Below are positions 1-11,717 of a stretch of DNA of 64,000 nucleotides, piece by piece (within the stretch, counting starts at the first letter, position 1; each line of letters begins with the position of its first letter). The translations under genes and the position numbers were made by a program. Where the stretch lies: positions 123,033 to 187,032 of the forward strand of contig NW_003101656.1 in NCBI RefSeq assembly GCF_000003855.2. Direction: 5' to 3'. Below the pieces are notes generated by a model that saw only the letters and a program-made list of their open reading frames with translations, did not search any database and had not been told where the DNA came from. This DNA comes from Blastomyces gilchristii SLH14081. Taxonomy: Eukaryota > Ascomycota > Eurotiomycetes > Onygenales > Ajellomycetaceae.

Positions 1-1965
1 TTGTATACTTCTTTTAGATATAAAACAGTTAACTCATTTTATTAGAGAAAGTGACAGTTTTAATATCTTCAATGTCTGAATTAACTTTGACTTTGAAACA
101 TGATCAAATGCTTCTTTTATATTAATAAAAACTGCAGTTGAGACCAGACTCTCATACTTTGCTATTTGAATATTATGAATAATTGAGAGAACAGTGTTAA
201 TTACAGAACACTGCTTTCTATCTCTTATTTATTCACTGAATAAAAGAGAATCATCTATAGAGCTTATAAAAGATAGTTGAGTAGCTATTATCTTTTCTAA
301 AACCTTTTCTAGATAGTTCAATAGAGATATTACTCTATATAACTTAGAAATTGAAGTTTTTCTATTAGGTTTTATAAGAATCACTTCAGTGACTTCTCTT
401 CAGCATTCAGAATAATATTCATTTTTCAAGAGATTGAAAAAGAGCTCAAAATATTCATTCTTTAAGTAGGAATATATATTCTGAATAATCAAGTGATTAA
501 TTGAATCAGAATCTGCAGCAGTTTTAACAGAACTTGAGAAGATAGCTGACTCTAATTCATCTTATGTAAGATCAGGCCATTTTCAGTCATTTTCATTAAT
601 GTAGTTGAGAAGTGATATATTCTCTTTCTCTGAATCTGAATCTGAATCTGATGAGTTCTGAAAGAGAATTCTCATGAAAGCTTGACATTTTTTCTCAAAA
701 GAGTTTGCTGTATATAATTCATTCTGAAACTCATATTCTAAGGCTGGAAGTTTTGCTACACTTCTTGTTTTAGTATAGTTAAAAGCTTTAAAAACTTTCT
801 TCTCTTATGCTTCTTCAAGAAATTTATTTCAGCAGTCTGTTTTAACTCTTTTAATATCTGAAAAATATTCATTTCTGACAGCTTTGAACTCTTTATCAGA
901 TATTACATCATTCTTTCAATTTCTTCTAATAGTAGCTAATTCTTTTCTTTTAGATGAGATATTCTCATTTCATCAAGATTTTAAATACTCAGAAGATTTT
1001 CTCTTTGAAATATTATCTTTAACACTTGTTAGAATAATAGATGTAATAAGCTTCACTCTATTCTTAAGCATTTCATTTAAGATATCTTGATCAGAATTTC
1101 AATATAGCTCATTCTGTCTTTCAGATTTTAACAGTTTTATACTTTCTTCAACTGCTTTTCAATCAGCTTTTTCAAAGTTATACTGATTAGAGAGAAGAGG
1201 ATTTTCACTCATTTATTTTTCACTCAGTTCAATATTAAATTGAATAATCTCATGATCTGATTCTGATGTCTTATTTGAATCAATAAACCAGTTTACAAGT
1301 CTTCTTTTCATTAGATTTTGTGATATAAAGATTAGATCTATAATAGACTTCTATTTCATATCTTTTCTAAAGAATGTTTATTAATCAGACTTATTAATCA
1401 AATCTATTGAATGCTCAAAGATTCATTTAATCAGATTATCAGCTCTTACTACTCTCTTGCATTCTGAATTTCATCAGAGATGATGTGTATTAAAGTCTTC
1501 TACAATTATAGAGTTTCTTAATGAAGTTATATTCAGAAATTCTCTATTAATTGTTCAGATATTATTATATTTCTTCAATGACTTTTCATTATAGATATTT
1601 ATAAGCTGTATAGTATCAAACTCATTTTCTTTATCTATAATATCACTCATCAGAATATCAGGGTCAGACATGATATTAAATCTTAGATTAAATTAATATC
1701 TTGATCTCTTTCTTTTATAGATCACTACTCTTAACTTTATCTCAGACTTTTGAGATAAAAAGCAGTAGTAGCTTGAATAAGAAATGACATATTTTTACTC
1801 AGCATCAAAATTCAGCTTCTGAAGCAGTATAAAATCCACTTTTTATTCAAATACAATTTAAAGATAAGAATAAATATAATTTAAGTTTCTATTCACATTA
1901 TTTTGAATAAATGTGATTTTTAAAGAGTTTTTAAACTTTTTTTATTATTTTTATTGTATATTCAT
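1..1965 (-). pseudogene. LINE-1 ORF2 (endonuclease and start of reverse transcriptase), partial
   Basis: ORF2 starts at the ATG at 1963-1965 and runs off the left edge. By alignment with LINE-2 it holds the APE-type endonuclease (the VEDFNAHH and SIIDLIF motifs, decayed from GDFNAHH and SIIDLTF forms) and the beginning of the reverse transcriptase. The catalytic YxDD box lies outside the window. Stops, mainly TGA or TAG at expected Trp codons, break the frame. Confidence 0.75.
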
Positions 1966-3607
1966 ACTAAAAGAGAGTAGAGTAGAATCTAATTACTATT
2001 ATTAGATAGTAGATTATAACTGTTCTGAAAAGTAGAAATCTCAACTGCTTATATTATATCTAGTTTATTATCAGAGTCATTTCTCAATTTTCTAATCTTA
2101 ACAGAAGTTTGAGAATTCAAATTCTGTTTATATTTAGCTGAAGAATTGAAGTTTGAAGACTTAGATAGTTAAGAGTTTCTTCTTTTTAAGCTTATAATTG
2201 TGAGTTTACTGACTTAACTATTCTCTTCAGTTCTAGATTTACTCTGAGCTTCATCTTTTCTTCAGTTCTTTTGAGTTCTTGAAGTAAATATACATTCTTT
2301 TGAGCTAGATGTATATTTTTCTTTGCAATTAGAGCATTTAAGCAGAGTATATTAACATATTTCATCTCTTTTTAAGCATGTTTCATATTTATACTCACTA
2401 GTTTTATAATCTCTGATACAGAATGCGCATTTTGAGTCTCTGAAATAGAAGATTGCAAAGTATTCATATCTTTGACAGTTTGAACACTGTGTTTGAGCTT
2501 TGAGATTCATTCTTGAGTCTTTGTATTCATGAACTCTCATTTTCAAATCTACTACTCTTACTTCAGAGATCTTTGACTGTTTCATTATCTTTGTATATAC
2601 TAGAACAGAGGCATTTCTTCTGCTTTATCTGAACTCAATTGAATTTAGTTATACAGGCTTCTTTCTTAGTTGAATAGAGTTGTATTCTTCTAATTCATTT
2701 TTGAGAAGTAGTATTTCTTCTTCACAGTCAAAAATTTCAACTGAAATATTATAAAGAATGAATTTGTCTCACTTTTTATCTCTCTCAGATAGAATTATTA
2801 TGTTTAACAAAGATTCTACTGCTGATTTTCAGAGATTCTTATTCTGAATAAGAAATTCAGTACTGAATTCAGACATTGTAATCAGAATAATGAAGTTTTT
2901 AAAGAAGAATGACTTAATTGAAGCTATAACTGGTTTTTGAACTTTAATATTAGTTATTAACTGAGAAAAGAACTGTTGATTGATTTCATTTCTAATTCTG
3001 AAAATGAGGTTTGAGTTTAGCTTATTTCTCTGTAATATATCCTGATTTGAGACTTTGAGAATAAGTCTTCTATTTCTGAAGATTTGAAGATTTTTCTCTT
3101 TTTACATTTTTTTCTTCACTCTTCTATCACTAGAAGTATGAGCAGTATTCTTCTCAGTTTTCTCAGAATTTTAAGCAGATTTTAAGATAGCAGATTTAGA
3201 GATAGCAGATTTAGAGATAGCAGATTCAGCTGCTTAAGCATATGTTTTTCTTCTGATTTAAAAAGATAAGAAGAAGAAGTAGAAAAGAAAGAAGAGTAAA
3301 CTGAAGAGTCAGTGATTATATTAGGAATTTTCAAAGTTTTTTGAACTGCGTTTGAAATTTCAAGTTTAAACTTGATCACTTTCTGTAGTTGTCTAGTCTG
3401 AGTATGAAGAATTAACAGAACTTCTTTATTTATCTCACTCAGACACTGCTTTCTAAGAATTTTACTTACTTTTTCAAGTTTCCGTATTTCAAGAACTCGC
3501 TATTTCTCTATTTCTTCTTTCTTTCTTCTCTTCAGAATTTCAATCTCAGAAATAATATTTGAGAAAGCATCTTTTTTCACATCAACTGAGTGTACTTTTG
3601 AACTCAT
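1962..3607 (-). pseudogene. LINE-1 ORF1 (gag-like, zinc knuckle), decayed
   Basis: ORF1 of the LINE encodes an RNA-binding gag-like protein. The ATG at 3605-3607 is intact here; it is ATA in LINE-2. The open stretch at 2352-2585 holds the cysteine-rich part, which begins CSNCQRYEYF and continues with further Cys pairs and a His (KCAFCIRD, KCETCLKRDE), as in ORF1 zinc-knuckle domains of I/Tad-type LINEs. The N-terminal third is charged and probably coiled coil. The stop overlaps the ORF2 start in an ATGA at 1962-1965. The reading frame carries several stops and differs in length from LINE-2 ORF1 by about one base, so it would not make protein. Confidence 0.75.
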
Positions 3608-5139
3608 TGTTCTTACTCAATGAAAAGTTGATCAGACTAATCAATAGAGATATTTCCTAAACTCTTTGAATGAAAAGTTGATCAGACTGTTTCAATTAAG
3701 AAGTTCTAAGCCTGTTTTCAATTGAAAAGTTGATCAGACTATTTCAAAGAAGACTAGCAGACTTTTGTGTATAAACACCTGATTTTTTTCACACTAGTTC
3801 AGTAACTAGGTTAGATTTTTGAAGAGAATTTAATAAACTAAAATTGATTTTTAAAATAAATCAATAAAATCTTTACAATCTCTTTCTTAAGATATAGTGA
3901 GAAAAAGTATGATATCAATTGATAATAAATCAGATAATATGACAGTTTTTGAGAGAAAAACTAACAAAAAATAAATCAATTTTTTGCAGAGAAATTGATT
4001 AAAACTATTCAATTTTATTCTAAATTATTCAATCCTTCTCACACAATAAGTGTGTAACTCAAATCAGTTAATAAAGAGTGTAAAAAAGAATTAAATATTA
4101 ATAAAAGCTCTTCAGTCACTGAAAAAGTAATTCTTACTTAAAAGAATATGAAATTATGACAGAAAATAACTCTGTTTTTAATTCTTTATAAGAATATTGT
4201 ATAAAACTCAGAGAAAAATATCTTACTTTTTCAAGAGAAGTAAAAAACTATTTCTAACATCTTTTTTTTTTTTTTTTGCATTAACTGCTGCAGAAGAATG
4301 AGATAGAAACTGCTAAGATATACACTACTATATACTCTCTATCAAGACTTTCTCTCTTCAGAGTCTTGATATTATAGAGAATATAAGTCTGTTTCTATAT
4401 AATAATGTAAATATTGTCAGTGAGATGTAGAGAAACTGATTATTTATATCTCAAAATAGAAGACTTTATCAATGATTATATCAATATAAAGTTAATTCTT
4501 AAATTCAATAGAAATCTAGTGTTGCTGTTCTCAATCTCTTACAGAATCTATTGAATATTAAGATATTAAAACTAGATTTAATATATTTCACTGTGCAGAG
4601 ATCAAAGACTCAGTCAGATCTTGAGATATACTGATTTTATAGTTGTTGATATGCTGTTGACTTGTTATCTGTTGATTATATGCTTGATATTATCACTGAG
4701 ATATCTTTTTATATTTTTCTGCTGAGAATGGGCCAGATTGAGAAGAGCAGTATGAGGGTGAGACTTGATGTTAGTGTTTTGAAACATCAAAGATGAACAG
4801 GGTTTTCATGGAAATCACTTCTCAGATATCTCCACAACTACAGATTGAGAATCTTCCAAAATCAAGAAGATTGGTGCATATGACTAGGTCTCTTCACCTT
4901 ACAATTTGTATGGCAATTTGGCCCGGGATTGTGGTGTGATAGGGGAGAATGAGGGATAATCCCACGCAGGAGTTCTGAACGACATCTGGTTCACATTTGG
5001 CTGAATAACTCCACCACCACACGGGGTATGCAGTCAGTGATGGGGTCAAAATGCTCGTATGATCGAGGGCTTTTCGATGGATCTATCGGCGGGTTCTTAT
5101 TCGAAAAATCGAGCGAGTTCGTGGTGGAGCGGTTGAATG

Positions 5140-5644
5140 CTGTCTGTATTGAGCTTGATAGTACATAGAGTATGTACAGAATAATGCATTAAATTGAGAC
5201 TATTCAAATACACTGAGAGAATGAGAATTCTCACACACTGAGCAGCAGTGTATGAAATAAGTATATTAATAAACATATCAGTTAATGTATATACAGTAGA
5301 GAACATCTGTAAAGAAAAGAATGAAGATTAATATCAGAGCTGTACAGACTGCAGAGCTGGCTGTTCAGATGAATTCATTTTGATGAGATGCATATGATAT
5401 CATGTGAGGCCATGTTACAGGGCATTTTACTCGGAAAAGTTGGTTTTTCTATAATATATAGAGAGATAGTCTCACCTTAGATTAACAGAGGACCCTGGCG
5501 CTGATGACTAATCAACTTCGCCCAACCCGGCAATTCTCATCATCACAACCTTGAACCTCATTGCGGGCGACAGTTGGTTGACCTTGAACCACCTAGATAC
5601 ACCGCCGTAACAGCAACATCCTCCTCCGCGCAAGGCCCGCAACC
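5140..5644. other. Junction between AT-rich repeat and gene island
   Basis: No gene is seen. The first 260 bases are AT-rich and resemble the mutated repeats but match no other part of the window that I could find. Balanced base composition starts at about 5480. The last 100 bases form the promoter and 5' leader of the complex I subunit gene. The small open frames here (5097-5306 minus, 5574-5789 plus) are not supported as genes. Confidence 0.5.
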
Positions 5645-6184
5645 ATGGCTGGTCCCAATCCAAGTCTGCTTCCCTTTCTCATACCTCTCCTATCCTCTTC
5701 GGCCAATTGCTGACACACTTCCTCTCGCAGATTTGACTCTTGATCCGGCCCTCCAGAAATATTATGGTATGGATTTCCAAGTTCTTTAGCCTTTGACACT
5801 TATTCCCCGCTGGGTGGTCATCTCCCTCCACCTGATAAAACAATAAATCTCTTGCTCATCGACTTCTGTTTTTGTGCAGAGCTGAATGTCAACCGATACA
5901 AATACTTCCGCTGGACCCCGCGCACAGTATGGATCTCGTTCTGCTACATGGCTCTCGTGCCCGGAGTTTTGGCTTACGTCGGCTACAAAACTGATGTAAG
6001 TGTGCAATATTCTTCTTCAATTGGAAATTGAAATTGCGTGGTCGCTGTCGGCGGTTATCGTGGATCTTTTTGTAACGAGTTGGGTTGAACCAAAGGCTGA
6101 TCCGGATGAATGATTTTTACGGACATATAGGGGAAGTTCGACTTCAGAGGGAAGAGAAGGGGAGATACAATAGTGGAGTGGTAG
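5645..6184 (+). CDS. NDUFB4: Mitochondrial complex I accessory subunit, NDUFB4/B15 family
   Basis: This is a small single-pass membrane subunit of NADH:ubiquinone oxidoreductase in the inner mitochondrial membrane. I read four exons: 5645-5663, 5731-5766, 5880-5995 and 6131-6184, giving 74 residues. The phases agree at every junction. The protein contains LTLDPALQKYYE, then RYKYFRWTPRTVW, a hydrophobic segment at about residues 36-51 (FCYMALVPGVLAYVGY), and ends FDFRGKRRGDTIVEW. I recognise this arrangement as that of fungal B15-type subunits. The ATG at 5645 is in good context (aaccATGG). Introns 2 and 3 start GTATGG and GTAAGT. Intron 1 starts with the weak GTCTGC but has a CTGAC branch site and CGCAG end. 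The very short first exon is the least certain part. Confidence 0.78.
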
Positions 6185-6698
6185 AGTTGTTTTCTGTACA
6201 TACATAGATAGGGGGGGTCGCAAAATAAATAAACCACGGGAAGGCCCCATCATCCGACAGTCACAATGGAGTACTGGCATACTTCCCTCTGCATTCTCTT
6301 ATCGCGAGTTGCAGCTCTCCGTATGTTTGAGACGGACATGGTTTGATGCTGTATTTTAGTCTACGAAATTCAAGTATTCTCCAAACAAAGTTTGGACAGT
6401 TGATTTCATTAGAATATCGGTATTCGTCAAACATTATCCAGCAACGGAAAGAAAAGAGGTCTGAACAATAGAAGAAAGAGAAAAAGAGATAAAAGAGAGA
6501 AAAAAAAAAAGAGAATTATGAGAAAGAAAAACCAGAGATACCCCGGAGTAGATGAATCATACAGAGGAACCGCCCGGCAAAACAACAAGAGAAAAGCACA
6601 AGGAAAGTCGCTGAAATTTAAAACCACATTTACTGTCCGTTCCCGTAAGCATATGGAATGAAAATTGAATAGGAGAAGATCTAGGCTCTCAACCAAAT
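6185..6698. other. Intergenic region between converging genes
   Basis: This 0.5 kb holds the 3' ends of the complex I subunit gene and of SAP18, which point at each other. There is a purine-rich A/G run at about 6450-6520. The open frames at 6017-6280 and 6427-6702 lie on the minus strand over it and have no supporting features. No RNA gene is seen. Confidence 0.55.
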
Positions 6699-7514
6699 TC
6701 AATAGGGTCTCCCACGACTCCTTGGATGGCCCCGACCGAAGCCACGCCCTCCTGCTTCAGGGACCCTTTCTCCTCTCCTCCATTCCCCTGATGGGACTCC
6801 AGATGGGCCAGTCGGAGGGAAACCCCCTCCCCTACTCAGCGTTCCAGCCCCCCTTGGTCTGCCAAAACCATTTTCCCTTGATGAAGATGGTCCATTGCCA
6901 AAGGCCCTCATCCCCCCACCAATGGTTGAACTGCCAGCCACTCCCCTGTTTATGACGGCGGGCGCAATAGAGCCATCGGACAAAGGCGGGAGGACAGCAC
7001 AATCGACGTAGTCACCAATCACAAAGCGGAAATCCTGTAAGCATTTATCCGCTTCATCGCCTTGAAGCTTAAATGCTCCGTTTGCTGGATGATCCTTTTC
7101 ACGTCTTCCTGTGTTCTTGTTTTCACTTGGTCCGACAATTACGCTACCCATATCTCGACTCAAGTACCTTCCCCGCCCTTCGCCCGCATTTCCTTGATTT
7201 CTTGAATCAGGGTATATGAGCCGAAAGCTCAGGCGCGTTCCGATAGCAGGGTTGGGGAGAATAGAAGGTAGGCATGACGTTAGGAGCTGGGCAAGTTCGC
7301 GTAGAGAACAAGACGGCCAGGTGTAAATCTGAAGGTGTGGGGGAAGCGGAGGAGGGGGGTTGGACGCGTTTGCGGTTCTGGCAGATGGAGGTGGGGGAAT
7401 CGGGAAATCTGAGAGATGATGGAAGCCGTGCTGGCGGTAGAACAGCTTCAGATGAAATGGAGTTGTTGTCTGGCGGTCAATCTTGGGAGGCGCATCAGAC
7501 TTGTCTTCCGCCAT
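6699..7514 (-). CDS. SAP18: SAP18-family protein (Sin3-associated polypeptide, ASAP/histone deacetylase complexes)
   Basis: SAP18 is a ubiquitin-fold protein of the Sin3 histone deacetylase complex and, in animals, of the splicing-linked ASAP/PSAP complexes; it acts in the nucleus. One uninterrupted frame of 271 residues starts at the ATG at 7512-7514. The fold spans about residues 10-180: FHLKLFYRQHGFHHL at the start, the family hallmark LQIYTWPSCSLRELAQLL, then RYLSRDMGSVIVG and FRFVIGDYVDCAVLPP, the strand pattern expected for SAP18. The rest (about residues 185-271) is a Gly/Arg/Pro-rich tail ending RGFGRGHPRSRGRPY, beyond the 150-170 residues usual in animals; such tails suggest RNA binding. 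An insertion (GPSENKNTGRREKD) separates the last two strands. It shares its upstream region with PRP18. No intron is needed. Confidence 0.88.
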   Translation of the reverse strand: MAEDKSDAPPKIDRQTTTPFHLKLFYRQHGFHHLSDFPIPPPPSARTANASNPPPPLPPHLQIYTWPSCSLRELAQLLTSCLPSILPNPAIGTRLSFRLIYPDSRNQGNAGEGRGRYLSRDMGSVIVGPSENKNTGRREKDHPANGAFKLQGDEADKCLQDFRFVIGDYVDCAVLPPLSDGSIAPAVINRGVAGSSTIGGGMRAFGNGPSSSRENGFGRPRGAGTLSRGGGFPPTGPSGVPSGEWRRGERVPEAGGRGFGRGHPRSRGRPY

Positions 7515-7985
7515 AGTTGCGGCGGAGAGCGCGCATGCGTTGCTAGGACCGCAGCGGCTGCGACAAGCGGAACGAGGCTGGGCGGGAGGAGCGAGCGGTG
7601 GCCAATGTAGCTATGAGAAGCACAATAGGAATTTCGTCAACTCGATATAGCGGGCTACAAATTCACCATCTATTACGCGCGATAGGGTGCTACGTAGACG
7701 ACGTAGTGATGGTTGGAGTGGTGAGTGGAGGAGTTGAAAGCTGGAAGTAGTATGGAGCGGCATCGCCTATTTCGGCCAGCAGTTGTCAAGCAACAACGCA
7801 ACGCCAAGCCACGGAATTTGGGCTGAAGCTTGAGCCTCCACCAACAAGAGAACAACACTCGTTCAGGGAGAGAACATTCCGCTTACTTCTTTGAAGCTAC
7901 AATAATTCTATCTGATACAGCTGTTTTATCTCATCTCTTCGTTACCCAACCTTTGCCTGCACTCCCACACACCCGCACGCCCACC
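7515..7985. promoter_or_regulatory. Divergent promoter region shared by SAP18 and PRP18
   Basis: These 471 bases lie between the SAP18 start (minus) and the PRP18 start (plus) and must hold both promoters and leaders. Composition is balanced, with CpG-rich stretches near SAP18 (about 7515-7600). An in-frame ATG at 7830 would extend PRP18 by 52 residues, but the extension is not family-like and the context at 7986 (ccaccATGG) is much better. Confidence 0.6.
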
Positions 7986-9185
7986 ATGGATTTCGCGTCG
8001 CTAATGGCTAAGGAAATTTCCAAGGCTAAGTCACCGGAATCGTCCTCAACCACCTCCGGCTCCAGTAAGCAATACGTGAAACGAGCCGACGCCGAAGCGG
8101 CTAGGCTAGCAGCATACAACGCGGAACAAGAAAAACTGCAGAAGGAACGCGAGCAACGGGCTGAGCGGAAACGTAAGTTGGAGGAGGAAGAGGCGGAAAG
8201 GAATCGGGAGAGGGAGGAGAAGAGAAGACGGTTGGCAGAGGAATCTAGGCGGAAAAGAGAAGCTGAGGCAGCGGCTAAAGAGCGAGAGCGGCGGAGGAGA
8301 CTCGGCCTTCCAGAGATTCCTGAGGGTAGTCCAGGTGATTCGAAGGAAGGCACTCCGCTGGGCGACGATGAAGCAGACCTTGGTGAGGATGAGGTGATTG
8401 ACAAGCTGAGGGCTGCCGGCGAACCAGCAAAGCTCTTTGGAGAGAGCCATAAAGCCCGTGTAAGGCGATATCGACGACTTGTGCAGCGATCCCTCACCCC
8501 ACAGCAGCACATTTCCGAAGGCCCGATTCCAACAACTCTGGTTCTCGTTCCCGAGGCTGAAATGAAAGTCCCGTCTAAGTTACCCACTGATGAGGAGGGA
8601 CGTAAATTCCTCTTCCGACAACTAGCATCCTACTTTACGATGATCTTAAAAGAATGGGAAATCGCCTTGTCAAAGAGAGATGCCGCTGTAAAACATAGCT
8701 ACCAAGGAAAGCAGGCTTACAATGCCATGGTGCAGTCCCGGGAGAATATGCGACCTTTGTTTAAAATGTTTGAAAATGGAGATTTGGAGACGAGCATACT
8801 TGAGTCAGTAGTGGAAATTGTACGCAGCGCACAGAACAGACGCTATGTTGACGCGAATGATGGTTATCTTCGACTTAGTATTGGGAAAGCGTAAGTCGAA
8901 TATGCCGTTCTCAATATCCAAACTTTCAATTTTGCAAATACCGATAGTCAGTTTGCCTGAGTTGTCTAAGCTGACTTTGTTATTCCTAGAGCCTGGCCTA
9001 TCGGAGTTACTATGGTTGGTATCCATGAGAGATCTGCGCGAGAGAAACTTCATCAGAGCGATAAGAGCCAAGCTCATATCATGAGCGACGAAATCACACG
9101 CAAATTCCTACAAAGTATCAAGAGATGCCTGACTTTTGCCCAGGTCCGCTGGCCGCCAGATGACCAGCTTCAGCTCATGGGTTAA
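7986..9185 (+). CDS. PRP18: Pre-mRNA splicing factor PRP18
   Basis: PRP18 is a second-step splicing factor that works with Slu7 at 3' splice-site joining in the nuclear spliceosome. Two exons, 7986-8890 and 8990-9185, give 366 residues. The intron (8891-8989) starts GTAAGT, has CTGAC at 8971 and ends CCTAG; the phase is kept. Residues 1-15 (MDFASLMAKEISKAK) look like the usual fungal N terminus. About residues 40-110 are a long charged Glu/Arg coiled coil. The short splicing-factor motif follows (VIDKLRAAGEPAKLFGES). The Prp18 helical domain runs from about residue 199 to the end. It includes YFTMILKEWE, the conserved loop AWPIGVTMVGIHERSAREKL split by the intron, and the C-terminal ITRKFLQSIKRCLTFAQ. 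Length fits fungal family members. The 3' end faces the OSGIN-like gene, 130 bases away. Confidence 0.95.
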
Positions 9186-9315
9186 TTTTTTTGTTGTTTC
9201 ATTGTCGAGAGATGGATATCTACTGCCTTTCATAAGTTTGGCCTCCAAATTGCCCAGGTATCTATCCCTAATATAGATCGAGTTGCACGCGATACGAGAA
9301 ATACAATCAAACAGT

Positions 9316-11105
9316 CTAACCAGTAAACAATAACTTTAGATGCTCCCACCAAGATTTCGGTGGATTCGCAACCGAGGGGGGACGAATGTGCTTCTCTCGT
9401 GGTATCTCAGCCTGCCTTTCAGATTTGAGTTCGATCCTTCTGACGTTGTTGTGCTCCTCCGCACCGTTTATGAATGCACTCTCGGCAGTCCAGTCTTTGC
9501 TTGTTGCGATTTTCGAGTAGAAATTTCCTGGAGCATGTCCATTTCGCTCATTGAAGTCCGACTGCATGAGCTTTCCAGCGGCGTAAATGCAACCCCCATA
9601 AGCAAATCTGATCAACGAGTCCCCAGTCAAACTGCCAATTATGAAGACATCCTTCGTGACTTCTAAGCCTTCTAGGGCCCGAGCGCGCATTGTTTGCCTC
9701 GAAACCCATCTGAAATCGTCTGCCGGCGTTTCATTGTCGAATATTTCAGCTAGCAGGGGTTTGCTTAGATAGTTCAGGGAGCTCCTTCGGCCAACCACAT
9801 ATGCTAGTCCACTTACTTCGCGAGAGAAGGTGGTCCCATCCTCTCGTCGAAATGTGACTAGTGCTGTCTCATTATCCAACACAACATCTGTGACAACGGT
9901 GTTGGGAATACCCTCATAGTTATCGGTCCAATTTCTACTTTCCAGAAAAGGAATCGAATGTCCACAAGGCCGTTTTGGGCGACTTGTCCCGTTACTCTGC
10001 TTTGATTGAGCGAAGGCCCGTTTCATGAGGCGATAAATAGTGGCATACTCGGGGTATTCTTGCTGGTGACAACTTTTCAAAGGTGACGGATTGGTCTCTG
10101 GTTTCCATTTGAAAACATGGATTATTGTTTGATCTGGATGAGAAGAAATAATGACGTCCGCTGCTGAAAACCCAGATCCGATGATTAAGAGTGGGGCACG
10201 TCGTGGTTGCATCGCCGTCGTTGGAGGCGGTAATTTTAACAAGGGCAACAACAATGGTCGCGGGGGAATACGCTCCGTGAAAACTCCCGATGCCAGGATC
10301 AACTTGTTGCAAGTGATATTATGTGACCTGATATAGAAACCATTCTCAGTGCGAACTACTCCACTGATTTGCTGGCTGCATCGAATTGATTCGGATATCC
10401 CTACGAATGTAGCGTAAGCGGCAAGATACTCCGCTACCGCCTCCCTCGGTGGCCTTGTGAACGGTGGTAAAGGACAGGCGTGGACGCGTTGATGGTGCTC
10501 AGCAAAGCTATATCCAGGTAATGAGAGCATACCAGCGTAACTTAACGTTTGGATGTTTGGGGCTGTCCCGTCTGGACACTCTGTCCATTGTCCTCCAGGA
10601 TGAACTGCAGACCCAAAAATAATATGGGAGGCGGCCCTTTCTGGCATGTACCGCCATCGGACACTTGTTTCTGTCCCCTCATCATCGTCTCCATTCGGCC
10701 GAATCAGAGCGTCAAGAAGAACGTTAACAGGAAGAGCTTGGGTGGAATATGGGAACCTAGATGCGCCGAAATGGGTTGTCAAATGACCAATGTCTAGGTG
10801 GAGGAGCTGCGGGTTGTCCTTTAGCTTTGCATGGAGTAGGGGATCCGGATGGGGTTTCTCCGGGTTGTAGAATGGAATATGGCCGTGGAGGATATAGGAA
10901 AGTATCATGGCAGATGGTCCATTTCCTACATGGAGTCACGGAAGCAATTTGCATTGATTAGCAGAGGTTTCAACACGGGTTGGGTTTGGGGTATGCGTTC
11001 TTCTTTCTGTCTGTGCGAGGAGAGGGAGGGCAACAGGGAATGTCCAAAGTTCTCACCAACAATGACGACATCAACCGACGTAGGAACATTTGATTTTTCT
11101 GCCAT
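9316..11105 (-). CDS. OSGIN-like FAD/NAD(P)-binding flavoprotein (monooxygenase-like)
   Basis: I read two exons on the minus strand, 11057-11105 and 9316-10925, joined by an intron of 131 bases (GTGAGA start, TGTAG end), giving about 552 residues. Splicing rebuilds the N-terminal dinucleotide-binding motif VVIVGNGPSA (residues 13-22) from both exons, which strongly supports the intron and the ATG at 11105. A second GxGxSA motif, LLIIGSGFSAADVI, lies at about residues 262-275, and a Cys/Leu-rich ILASGVF segment just before it fits the second half of an FAD-binding fold. This layout matches the OSGIN (oxidative stress-induced growth inhibitor) family, related to flavin monooxygenases. The human members are linked to stress responses; the fungal substrate is unknown. 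An open frame starting at Met 10908 would lack the FAD motif, so I reject it. Confidence 0.85.
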
Positions 11106-11717
11106 GGGCGGCGACTGGATCCTCAGGCATTCTGAGGAACAGTGATCGGCGATACTTTCCAGCGTCTGCCGTGGGACGAGAGCTCACGCCTCCCCACCCT
11201 TCGTGACGGGTGCAGGAAGCTGCATGTAAAAATGACTATTCCATGTAGCAGGTGAACGTCAGTTCCTCATCCAAATGCGGTCCCGAACACGATTAATCAA
11301 CAATGCGAATGGTCAGTTAGACAGATGAAGTTTTTTGAAAGAAGTCTGAGGGAAGGGAATGTTAGAGATCTTGGGATATCTGATAGCTATTTTTTTGCTG
11401 TTTCTCTTTTTCATTTTCTGGAAGGTTGTTTGGTTTTGGTTTTCGTTAAACTACTGAGACGCGAGACGCTGCTGACAAATGGGCGGCATTGGCTGTTGGC
11501 CGTTACGGCCGTTGCGGTTAGCGATCCTACTAGATCACGTGACTCACCACTATATTATGTTCTTGTAGATAGATTATTATTATTATTATTATTATTCTTC
11601 CATTATACATATGCAAGCGGAGCTTATGATGAGTCCTTGCGTGATGTTAAATACAGGTCAAGTGTTGGTTATACAGGAGGAAATACAGGTGTTGAGACCA
11701 TGCCAAGATAACAGAAC
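11106..11717. other. Intergenic region upstream of the OSGIN-like gene
   Basis: This 0.6 kb carries the upstream region of the OSGIN-like gene and the right edge of the gene island. It contains a (ATT)n microsatellite at about 11573-11596. The 128-codon open frame at 11325-11711 runs through the microsatellite as a poly-Leu stretch and has no recognisable domain, so I do not call it a gene. Confidence 0.55.
11573..11596. repeat. (ATT)n microsatellite
   Basis: About eight tandem copies of a trinucleotide are directly visible, at the edge of the gene island. Confidence 0.9.

Larger units (their letters stand above)
1..5139 (-). mobile_element. LINE-1: Tad/I-type non-LTR retrotransposon, 3' part outside window
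   Basis: This is a minus-strand copy of the element that is complete at 34578-42108. The two align from their 5' ends to the window edge, where base 1 corresponds to about 39741 in the other copy. Order on the minus strand: a 5' region at 3608-5139, ORF1 at 1962-3607, then ORF2 (endonuclease and the start of the reverse transcriptase) from 1965 down to the window edge. Homology to LINE-2 stops at 5139, about 21 bases short of the LINE-2 5' end. The 3' end is outside the window, so no target duplication can be read. Many in-frame stops show it is dead. Confidence 0.85.

Noticed and set aside
5574..5789. Single-exon open frame over the complex I subunit gene
   Set aside because: It shares only the LDPALQKYY segment and continues into intron 2; the spliced model gives the full family protein.
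7931..8587. Long open frames on the strand opposite PRP18 (7931-8587 and 8106-8510)
   Set aside because: They are mirror images of the Glu/Arg-rich coiled coil of PRP18 and are Ser/Leu-rich as expected for such shadows.
11325..11711. 128-codon open frame at the edge of the gene island
   Set aside because: It reads through an ATT microsatellite as poly-Leu, has no recognisable domain or intron pattern, and overlaps likely promoter sequence.
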